Assembly (NCBI GenBank): GCA_964023275.1 | Contig: OZ029915.1 | Span: 12,964,712-13,028,711 of the forward strand | From: Norana najaformis | Lineage: Eukaryota; Annelida; Clitellata; Crassiclitellata; Hormogastridae | DNA length: 64,000 nucleotides | Direction: 5' to 3' | Shown: positions 54,340-64,000 of the stretch, piece after piece | Numbering within the stretch: position 1 is the first letter of the stretch | Layout: the number at the start of each line of letters is the position of its first letter | The notes under the pieces: model-generated | Databases searched by the model: none | What the model saw: only the letters and a program-made list of their open reading frames with translations | Told to the model about the DNA's origin: nothing | Program-made: the position numbers and the translations under genes

Positions 54340-57300
54340 AATATATAATTTTAGCTGAAACCAAGAATTAACAATTAACCTTAATCAAAAGAAATGTAGA
54401 ACTTGATATAGAAACGACCACACAGTAAGTTCTGAATATGAAGACCCTAGGAGTATGAACTGCATTTGCATGTGAAAACACTAGTGCAGTATTGGCGCAA
54501 CCTTAGAAATATTGGCAAAGGAGCTAAACTTTTGGTGGAGAACATGAATGATACTGCTACGAGAATGATATTTCAGCAATTTAATATTTGCTAGACGTTT
54601 TGGGTTAAACTGCTAATACAGTACCTCAGATGAATCTGGGACAACGATAACGCTGAATATCTAGAACGTGAAGAACATGATGAGAGTCATGGTTTTTCAG
54701 CCAATCGTGACAGACTCTGCATTTAATAATAATGACTCTAAGTTGCGAATATTTTCATTTGTACGACTCATCGGCATCTCCGTTCTATTTCTTGCCTCCA
54801 AATAAGAAGAAGCCAATGGACCTCCGTTAGACCTTTTCATCGACCTTATCGGACGAACGAACACAGAATGCGACATTTTCTGCTTCCAGAGCAAAAGCTG
54901 CTTAAGGTTCCGAACTGAAATCTGAATCAGTAGACGCATTTTTTTTCTGGACAACTTTGTGTCTAAGGCGAACGACGGTGTTGATCCGAAAAACGACTTT
55001 GAAGAGATGGCATCTGAACCGCCGGTCACAGGTCATGACGAGCTGGACTAGGCCTACATAAAAAATTACTGGATGCCTCCGCTCTTGATGCTAACAGCCT
55101 CCAATTCGATACAGCATCCAAATGGCTGCAGCAAAACACCACGTGATCGAAAGATGTGTTAACTGGTTGACTGGTTACTTAGGTTGGTGGTCGCACGTTT
55201 CCATAGACGCCGAACAATACCTGCAACAAAGCCAACGAACAACCATTCTTGCACCTAGACTATAAGACAAACTGCAAGATGTAAAATAGAAGCGTTCATA
55301 GGTTCATCAACTTTTCTATAGCTATATTTTACGTTACACTTTTGTCGAAAAAATGAAGGAAAAACCCGTGACAACCGAACGACAATCGTATGAAATTAAA
55401 AAATTTCATACGCTTATTAACGTTTAAAAGATATGCAGACGGCGCTTTTTCGCTAATTTCTTTTTTATATTAGTGTAATAAACCACTTTCCGTGCATGAA
55501 TGTCCATATTTTTCTATGACAATATTATAAAATGCATATAACCGGACTAATTTAAGCTTTTCTACTCGTAGAGTAACGTTAATGAAAGAAAATTTATATG
55601 CTGTTATAAGTCTTCAGACTCACAGAGTCGATAAACTGTAGAATGCTTCGAAAATGAATCGACAATGCAAACGGAGCTACACTGCTAAAGTGTTCCGTTT
55701 TCTCGTGTTTTTTTTATTAAACCGTTCCTTAACTTAATTGTCCGAAATTTCTTAATTATTAACGGCATTTTTGATAGTCTTTTAAAGTACTCAAAACCAT
55801 CTTCTTGCTGCCTTCTGTACTTCCAAAGTAGAAAAAGATCAGTCCCTTCAGTTAACTCCTAAAGACAACCATTGATATGAAGTGTTAACGATTTCATTTT
55901 TCTTATACTTGATATAAGCACTCTCCCTTGTCGTCTAATCTTCTATGTGACAGTGTAAGTCAGTGTACTCATTATAGCTGAGATTGCTAGGGGCATACGT
56001 AGAACCGAAATCTCAAATTAAATTTCTCCCCTTCTAAAATAACACAAGTTAAATCACATAATAATGATAACAATTATAACAGAGCAGAGTATCGTAGTAT
56101 CGTAGTACGACATAGAACGGTGTAGTTAAATAGTTTACACTATCGTAATGTAAATGTGACCTGCAAAAGTAAACCCCCAAAAAGTCGAATAAAATCAAAA
56201 CTGAATTTGATGTTGAACTAAATGTGGTTGGCCATGCTAAACAATAAGCTGAAAACCGCGTATTTCTATCATACATAATAAAAAGTTACAATTTTATAAA
56301 GGTGTATAAGTCTCTTGGCGGTTACGTTTGAGAAATCGCGAGTTCAAGTTTACCGAAACTATGACCCTACCTACGTCCCTGGTCGAAGGTCATAAATGGT
56401 TATACGGGATTAGTATATGCATGGGAGCGTATTCATACACATCTAAGGCTGACATCAGTGAAATATCTATTCAAACGGTTAAGGCTAATTTTTCATGACG
56501 TGGTCATTTGAATAATCGAGAAACGCAACTTCAAATTAGGCCACCAAAAGACATGTGAATTTATGTGTGTTTGAGGCATCGTTGAAATTAAAAATAAAAT
56601 TACTTAGAAATCGAAACTTTACATAAGAACCTATAATGTGATAGCCAAGACAACAAGAATATAATTGTGCAAAGATTCATTTTGACCCATTTTGTGCCTA
56701 TTTGCCTTCAGAGCGAGTTTCTCGCAAATTTCCTTTTCCAACTTTATGAGGGCTTTCTCAGGCACGATCACAAGTATTAGCACAGTAACGGAGGTGTAGA
56801 AATTCAAACCCATTCTGAAACCATGTGATTCACAAACTTCTGTGCAATTTGTAATTGTAATTGTAATCGTAAATTTGTTCTTTGCAACTTGAAAAGTAAC
56901 TCATCAAAGGCGCTCTCGATCTGAAAATACAAAAGTTTATTATAACTATATAGTTTTTTATCGTAAATTAAAGCTTTTATTTCTAAACTGTCGTATTTCG
57001 CATAGTCTATGACCTAGTACTAATAGTACGTTCTGTTTGACGATGTTGCATCATAACGAGCATTAAAGCGTCGCACTCCTTTTTCCATGCTGGGAATTGA
57101 CATCTCCAGAGTACGACTTGGTGGAGATAGTGGTAGTGAGGAAACAGAAGGAGGAGGGGAAAGAGAAGGTGATGATGGTGGTTAAGGTGATGGTCGTGGT
57201 GATTATGATCACAGCGGTGGTGGCAGCAGTGATGATAGTGGAGTGGAAGTAAAGAAAGGAAAAAGTGTTGGTGGGGCGACAACATTATTTCGGCGGGAAA

Positions 57301-57727
57301 CATTTCGGTCGTTGTTAATTCAGCAACCCTCGTGACTAAACGATGCATATTTCTGCTATGGACCAGATGCGCTTTGATGCTAATGGCTGCACCGTGTTTA
57401 CCTTTAACCTATGCGTCGGGTTTCGAATCGCAAAATTGTGTAATAGTAAGGAAAGTCAGTAGGAATAAAAGATTTGAATATTGGGACTAAATTATGAGCG
57501 TCAAAAGAGAAGAATGTCAAGAGTAGACGTCAATATCAACACTTCATGTTCACTGTCCACACTAACGGCCTAGCACTGCGTTTTTCTTAATCATTTCCAT
57601 TCGCATCAATATAGTTCTATTTAATGCGTTTTATTAAGTCTTTCTAAGCCGTTTAATGTATAAATGTAGCTGTCAAACGCTGGTTCTGTTTTGTAACACA
57701 TTTTTCTTCTATCTACTCACTTACATG

Positions 57728-57750
57728 TTTTTGAGTTGGTCCCTAACCTC
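57728..57750 (+). promoter_or_regulatory. conserved upstream element of receptor gene 3
   Basis: Contains GAGTTGGTCCCTAACCTC, starting 286 bp before the gene 3 ATG. It aligns with the orphan element at 19226 and differs from the consensus by TAACC for TGACC. Confidence 0.6.
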
Positions 57751-58013
57751 CTTACATAATTACATAATGCACCTAACATCTAATAATTTCCAAAAATATT
57801 AATCCGCCAAGCGTCCGTTGAAAACCTACAATTCTATCGGACCACGCATAAAGCTGCTTCTTACAACAGCATGTGACAGTCTTTACAAAATGTATGCTTA
57901 GGCCCAATTCAACAAACACAGAGCGAAAGATTGAACCGCAGAATTTCACTGGTGTATATCGACAACGTTTGTGAACGAATTAAATGAAAGCTGTTCGAAA
58001 ACTATAATTAACG

Positions 58014-61000
58014 ATGAATTTCAATGTCTACAGTTTATTTAAGCTAATTTCTATGTCGTTGTTCCTGCGTATATCGCGGACAATTTTGGTAAAGACAGAG
58101 TCAGGTAATGTATTTTAGAACTATTCAGGTCTGTGGGATTATGATGATGATGAGTTCTCTGCCTTAAGGCAGATCTATTGCCTTTATGCCATCCGGGGAT
58201 GAGATGAATAAGGTGGTTTCCCGTTTCCTTCCTCACAGACAATTGTGGGTGAACAACTTGTCCAGGGTTGATAACGCAGATTCGAACCTGCGACCATCAA
58301 GTTACGAGGTACAGATCATACCACTACACCACCACCGTTGGAAAACAGGAAGCATGTGGTTGTTATGTGATGGAATGTTATAAATATATCCCATACTATT
58401 AACCAGGCATTTAGGCGTTCTTACTAATGGAAATTAGATTAAGTAGGATTGACTGAACTAGTTTGGCCTGGATTAAAATTTCTTAGGTTGAACTGCCTTA
58501 ATCTGAGCTACACTACAGAAGCCTATGATACATGTCATTCATGTATGGTCAGATGCATGACAAGATAAGCTTGAGCTGATGTGCGGAAGCGAGGCGTCTG
58601 CTTATTATATCGCAACAACCACATGCTCCTGAAAGGAGAAGTCAAGCTATGGTTGTGAGCAAGTTGAAACAAATGATTCTTCCATAGATTTGACAAAACA
58701 TGCAGTAAAACACATGCTCATTCATTACAGAATTAGAGCATGTCTCAATCTTATATTATTTTTGCCAGCATTGGCTGAACCTGAAAGCTACTGCATGCTG
58801 GAGTCGTTTCAACCTCGATGTCAACGAAATGATGTCATCCTCATGAAAAGCGCCGTCTATGGGCGAATGAAGATTGGTCGATGCTTAACTGCTGAAGAAG
58901 TTGATGCACATAAGTCGGCTGTCGGAGAGGATCCTCGTTATTTCGGTTGTTCAGCAGATGTTTTGCCATTGCTGGATCGAAAATGTTCGGGAAAACGTGA
59001 GTGTGATGTTCGTATGTCGGACATTTCCACTGAGAACATCAAGCCGTGTTTTCCTGGTTTGACTGTTTACTTGGAAGTCAGCTACGAATGCATCAGCAGT
59101 AAGTTAGCACTACGCAATTTAAGTATTCTATGTCTTTCCACTAATCCCGTCGTCTAAAATGACGCATTTAATTCCTAAGCGTTCTTTCCAAATGTTGATT
59201 ATAAGCACTTATTGAGACTCCTTAAGGAGTCAAGCCAGGCAAACGAAATTGTTGACGCTAATATTCTCACAGAATTTGTCATTGTCTCACCACCGTAATA
59301 GTTTCACCTGTTCGTTTTGTAGCCTTACAGTAATTGATGACTTTATAAAGTGCCAGAAACATACTTCAAACTGGTCCGAATACTCTCTAATGGGGAAGAG
59401 TATTCAAGCCATCAGCACTGACTACTGTACATCCAATAAATTCTGTTAACTCTGTAAGTATAGAAAATGAATCGGAGATAATTGATTACAACACTTATTG
59501 CTTCTATATTTAGTTGTAGATGAAGTTCGTTCGTGTTCTATGACAGCTTCTAAAACCCCAGCTTATATTATCGGAACTCCAAGAATTTGTGGAACAAAGT
59601 CTCAACCGTGGATTTTGGAAGCACCCATTGGCCAGAAAATCAACATAAGTCTGTTCGATTTTACAACTTCAAATTTCGGCTCGAGTCAAGGAAAAAGTAA
59701 ACAACAGTGTCGAAGCCAGGGTTTAATTGTCGATAAATCAGGAAAAAGAAATGCATCAATCTGTGTAACTGGTGAACGTCGGCAGAAAGAATTATATTTA
59801 TCTGCTGGAAATGTTGTTCAAATCTTGTTCGACGCTTCTGTTCAGCAAGAAAATATCGACATCGAGGCAGAGTTTATACTGACAGTGCAAGGTCAGTACT
59901 TAAAATTGCATTAGTTCAAGGCTATTTCTCACTTTTGTATTACATTATTATGTATAACAGTTTAGGCTTACAGTATTTATTTAAATGGATTAACAATGTC
60001 AGTTATTCACAAACATCGACCGTCTCAGATTCAATCCAGGAAGTCTGAGTTCTTATGGTGCACCACCCACCCGCGTCGCCATCTACCCTACGACAAATCT
60101 TCGCCATCAGTGATGAGTTATGACAGTTAGTTTAAGACACATCTCTTCCAACTTACTTACCCACCATAGCCTAGCTTCTGGTTTCTTTGACCGATCGGAA
60201 TTCGACCCGGCTTTCCCAACGGTTTATGATTTTTACTTCAATTTTGACTTGAAGTGATGATCAACTGATGCCTTGGACATTACGATAACGGCGCTATAAC
60301 AGACTTTCGATTAGATTAGATGCAGAAGTTCGACCACCTTGTAATAAATGCGCGATTGCATTACGATCATTTATTCATTCATTACATGATCTGTGTTGCA
60401 GCCGTTGGTTGTTCGGATATCGTTCCACCGGAGGATGCTTGGCTGAAAAGGAACAACGATACCATTGTGATTGGATGCTACTCCAGTCGTCAAACATGGC
60501 GCCTCACCTGCAAAGGAGGAATATGGGCAGGTGTACTTGGAAACTGTTCCAAAGGTGAGATTTTTCAGCTAGACTTATATAAATGAATTGTTTTAATGTT
60601 AGGCCTTTCTTTCGTTTGAATTCGAGCTTAGTTCTTTGCATTTTTGCAAGCGAAACACAAATATACATTTTATTTACTTTTATTTCGAATACTTTACTTT
60701 ACTGAAAGAATGCAGATCGTTAGGCCAACACCAGTTTGGGTGGACATCGGTCAAGAATCATACACTCGGTAAGTGACCAGAACATATTGTCCAAACTCAT
60801 GAAAACGATAGAAGCAGAAACGACATATTAACTCGTAAATAAATTACAATAAATTATTTCAACAAACTATAGCCTATGTTTAGGAATAAAGAATATAAGC
60901 CTGCAGGTTTTATAACGCCTAGTGTTAATTTACGAGCTATGTTGTCATATTTTTATTCTAAACAAGTTAAAGTAGCCTAAGTATGACATCATTTAGCAAT

Positions 61001-62760
61001 TAATTTGAAAATCAACATGCAACGTATACATAATTAAAACATTTATTAGCAAATACTATCTGAGAATGTTAACTCATATTGGCAAACCCGTGAACAGCTA
61101 TGGACGTCCAGTAGGATGGATAACAATTCGGCAATAATGTTCTATGCAGTCTAAATCACACGGCCAACAAAGAAAATATTCCATAAATGTCAGGTCATGC
61201 AACTGAGCTCAGCATCATGACAGCTTCTTGTCTTTATGATATGCCCACATCCCTAATGTAATCGTAAGAACTAAAGCGGGAGTTATAATTTCAAAAAAAA
61301 CATAGGCTAAATGCTGTGCGTGGTTTCAGGTAATGAATACTCTATCCCAGACCAGGCCATTGACTCAGAAAATGAGTCAGCAGTTCTCGACGACAAACAA
61401 GGTATCTTAACCTAGATAAATCCTATCAGTTCAGATGTCAGTGTGTAATTAAAGTCATGTCGTTTCACATCCAAAGATACATTTTATTGTATGATATAGC
61501 CTATATGCACTCAGTATAGTAAAAACTGACGTTGGAGTAATATTATTATCAGGTACATACATCTCATATTTCTGCGTCTATTATCTGGCTGCGGGTGTAT
61601 GAGTCCGAGTGCATCTTGGTAAGATTTCATTAAACGGCTCAAGTCATTTCTCTTTAGTTCTGTTATATAGACATATTTCAGCACTTAAGTCGATGAAACA
61701 ACTACGTGTATCTTAATGAGCATCGACATTGTGTAGGAAAGAAAAGTGCATCAATTAGTTGAGCCCAGCATCAGCGAGCCTTATCTGAGTACCAGTATGT
61801 TTGAAGCCATATTTATAACAGATCAAATTCGTTACATTGAACTGATAATTTTTATCTTTGGACAGCATGCTTACCAAGACTATTGTATTATTGTTGTAAA
61901 TACCTAATGTATATATGTTTTTTCTATCTTTCAGTTCTAGTGGTAGTGGCCATTGGTGGAGTTACTCTGACAATCTGTTTGGCAATTACATGCTGCGGTG
62001 CTGTTTATTTGAGAAGGTACGTTTAGGCACAAACTTGATTTTCAGTTTTTAGCATTCATTTATTAGTGATCAAGATAAACAAATCTAGTGTTTCTTAGGC
62101 TGCACAAGATCTGACGCTGAAATATCTCGAAATATTTTAGAATCAACTATCATAAAATCTCTTCAGTTCTTTCTTGCTACCCACTGGTTAAGTTCTGACC
62201 CTCGCGTGATTGCATCAGCTAATAGTTATGTCACACTATTTACTTGTGTCTTACAAATAATAGAACTATTGAACAGCGCCTGCGCTAGGCTAGTACGATG
62301 TGAAGTCAAGATCGCTGTGTACTTTGGTTGTGAGGGCGTTGATTATAATATTATTGTTAAAGCGAATTCAAAATATTGAAAAATCGTGAAGGGTCTTGAA
62401 TTGCTGTGGTCTTGCTTCTGTTTAAGCCGAATGCTTCTTCAACCGTGGGCTAAAGAATTACCATGGAGTGCACTAATTATACCTTACCTTTATTGTTTCA
62501 CCATTTTAATTCTTTTTTATATTACCAATAGATTCTACGTGCAGTTTCAGAAGAAGCAAGAATACAAAACACTTAAATTCCACGGAAATTCAGCGAGAAG
62601 TCAATCACTGGGTGTTGCAACAGACATAATTGGAAACGATACAAGTTTTGCTCTTGCACAGCAGATGCCAACGTATTCGGTCTACGCTGGGCAGGGCGAC
62701 TTCTTTCACATCGATAATGTAGTTAGCGCAGATAATACCAATAAATGTGATCCACTGTGA
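58014..62760 (+). CDS. receptor gene 3: SUEL lectin / CUB-like / Sushi-like / TM protein
   Basis: Seven exons: 58014-58104, 58769-59098, 59514-59891, 60402-60554, 61330-61401, 61935-62016, 62532-62760. They give an open 444-aa frame with the same phases as genes 1 and 2. Signal peptide MNFNVYSLFKLISMSLFL. Lectin exon with YGRMKIGRC, FGCSADVLPLLDRKCSGK and PCFPGLTVYLEVSYEC. CUB-like exon with RICGTKSQPWILEAP and NISLFDF. Sushi-like exon with GCSDIVPPEDAW and LTCKGGIWAGVLGNC. The stalk is 24 residues, the longest in the array. Membrane helix has two adjacent Cys (AITCCGAVY). The tail has QEYKTL and MPTYSVY, so the NPxY of gene 2 is MPxY here. It then has a unique acidic end (DNVVSADNTNKCDPL). 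Confidence 0.82.
58135..58342 (-). repeat. tRNA-derived SINE, full-length-looking
   Basis: In intron 1 of gene 3. On the minus strand: a tRNA-like head with GGTGTAGTGGTATGATC (A box) and GGTCGCAGGTTCGAATCTGC (B box), then a body with TCATCTCCCCGGATGG... sense, ending in a short (ATC)n tail at 58141-58152. A second, headless copy lies at 42130-42295. Confidence 0.8.
60030..60310 (+). mobile_element. LINE 3' relic
   Basis: In intron 3 of gene 3. It ends with GCCTTGGACATTACGATAAC and GGCGCTATAACAG, the L2-type terminal signature, after a degraded C-terminal stretch. Confidence 0.5.
60560..61325. other. intron 4 of gene 3
   Basis: AT-rich sequence between the Sushi-like and stalk exons. No repeat or gene recognised. 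Confidence 0.4.
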
Positions 62761-63240
62761 TCTGAACAGAAGAAAACTTCTGTTTGCTGATGGTAGAATC
62801 ATACCAACAAATTTACTTTCATTGGCTGAACCGTTGGACTATAGAAATGTCTGAATCTGATGATTCATTTGAGCATCCCGCAATTCTTGAAGAACAAAAT
62901 TGCTTTTCAGTTAAGCTCATGACGCTCTTACGGTGCTCAAAACTTCCACGGTTAATTGTTTGCAACTATAACTTCATTCTTCTTTCTTTAGAAGCTTATG
63001 ACACAGCGAGTGATAGAACAACTCATCGAGTCGACTCGATTTCTTTGAGTTCGTTTCCGTTGCTTCTTTTTGACGTAGCCTAACTGCTTCAACCACTGAC
63101 AGCCATTTATAAATCCGTGTATAGATTGAATTAATACTGCTCGACAACAATGCATGCTTCTTTTCCTGTGTTTTGCGTTAGTTTTGAAGAGGCAGTTATC
63201 TACCTACTAGCAACAAGCTTATTCCATGCTAAATTTCTAT
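62761..63240. other. gene 3 to gene 4 intergenic
   Basis: Short spacer (about 0.73 kb from the gene 3 stop to the gene 4 ATG). No AATAAA is visible soon after the gene 3 stop. The + strand frame at 62784-63083 has no recognised domain and is probably 3' UTR. Confidence 0.4.
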
Positions 63241-63244
63241 TGGG

Positions 63245-63265
63245 TTTTGAGATGGTCCCTGACAC
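63245..63265 (+). promoter_or_regulatory. conserved upstream element of receptor gene 4
   Basis: Exactly the gene 1 version of the element (GAGATGGTCCCTGACAC), starting 251 bp before the gene 4 ATG. Confidence 0.6.
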
Positions 63266-63495
63266 CTTATTATAGCTGGATAATTTGTCAATCGTTTTCC
63301 AAAATCACTACGCCCGAATATGTTTAGGACAGACATCCTTTGTAACATCACTGAGCCAGGTGTCTACATCGGCAAAGATATACTTCTGTTAGACAAGGAG
63401 TGTGCAGAATTTGGCAATGTAGACTTATAAAATCTGTCAATTGTTGCGGTTAGGCCTAGCTATTAACGGAATCTAATCAACACAGTAATTTAACT

Positions 63496-63589
63496 ATGGT
63501 CATCAGCAAAATGAATATAGCTATTATAACGATAACGTGGATCTGTGTCCTCTATTCATCTTGGACAACTCGAGTAAAGGCTGGACCAG
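63496..63589 (+). CDS. receptor gene 4, signal-peptide exon (gene leaves window)
   Basis: Exon 1 encodes MVISKMNIAIITITWICVLY and a short mature start, ending at CCAG|GTACTG in phase 1, as in the other paralogues (94 bp, as in gene 1). The conserved upstream element precedes it. The lectin exon should follow within about 0.5-1.7 kb, mostly beyond the window end; 63590-64000 shows only intron-like sequence. Confidence 0.7.
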
Positions 63590-64000
63590 GTACTGTATAT
63601 ATTATATTTCCATAGTTTAATAGTAGATCAGCAATTGCAGTCTATGCTTGGGTATTTTCTGAAATAGTTTATATTAATGCGTTTTGCAACAGGAAGAAAG
63701 GCAATGGGTCCATAACTTGGAGCATAGATAGTAATTAGGCCTATCTTAGAAAAACATCACAATTTAGGAATGTGTGTGAAGGAAACACAATATAGGGCGA
63801 ACTGAACTGATTAGCTAGTCATATTCAAGACGCCATCGTATCATGGACTTCTTTCTGAGTATAATTCAGGCCAAATGATGTCGTGCTTCAACTATGTTGA
63901 CATCAGCCTTTCTATATGGTTCACATACACTTGATCCCAAAAGAGATGTCCAGAGCTCTTGCTGCTGATCTTATCAGGAAAATATACTTCATAATCCTCC

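Larger units (their letters stand above)
52984..57770 (+). repeat. segmental duplication, copy B
   Basis: About 4.8 kb collinear with 14375-19263. It starts inside what is intron 5 in gene 2 and ends just after the gene 3 upstream element. It lacks the 77-bp LINE insert. It includes the L2 tail (about 56838-56922), simple repeats, and frames mirrored from copy A. Confidence 0.9.

Noticed and set aside
58261..58342. Minus-strand tRNA-like sequence in gene 3 intron 1
   Set aside because: It is joined to the SINE body and tail, and a second copy of that body occurs at 42130.

Overview
This is animal nuclear DNA: AT-rich, gene-sparse, with GT-AG introns, microsatellites, LINE fragments, tRNA-like SINEs and DNA transposons. 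The domain content (SUEL/rhamnose-binding-lectin and CUB-like ectodomains, ankyrin-SOCS proteins, a THAP9/P-like transposase) suits an invertebrate, plausibly a marine spiralian. Nothing in the window fixes the phylum.

The main content is a tandem + strand array of paralogous single-pass membrane proteins. Three complete seven-exon genes can be assembled: gene 1 (1510-8100, 409 aa), gene 2 (10390-15656, 425 aa) and gene 3 (58014-62760, 444 aa). A fourth starts at 63496 and leaves the window. Each encodes, one exon per module: signal peptide; SUEL-type lectin domain; CUB-like domain; a four-cysteine Sushi-like module; a short variable stalk; a transmembrane helix; a tyrosine-containing tail. 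All ectodomain introns are phase 1 and the TM/tail intron is phase 2; the exon lengths add up to open frames in all three genes. A 20-bp-scale element (core GGTCCCTGACC) lies 250-300 bp upstream of every start codon.

From 14375 to 19263 the 3' end of gene 2 and its flank are duplicated at 52984-57770. The second copy carries only the TM and tail exons of a further gene (2b). Its missing 5' part fits a promoter element left alone at 19226, so 2b seems to have been split by about 33.7 kb of other sequence. That interval holds a GC-rich mobile-element ORF, two LINE reverse transcriptases, a decayed P/THAP9-like element (25171-28815), two inverted relics of a receptor tail exon (29.65-30.15 kb), two tandem ankyrin-SOCS genes (32.8-33.9 and 37.2-38.2 kb) with frame breaks at the same place, a relic of a lectin exon (35.6 kb), a LINE relic and a hairpin (39.5-40.2 kb), an intact 2.6-kb DNA transposon with about 120-bp terminal inverted repeats and a 567-aa ORF (44742-47365), a 197-bp tandem repeat, and further LINE/SINE pieces up to 52.98 kb.

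The array looks like a birth-and-death family of cell-surface lectin receptors: tandem duplication, divergent stalks and tails, and partial or relic copies. A recognition role, such as binding microbial glycans, is inference from the lectin fold and the tail motifs. No ligand can be read from the sequence.
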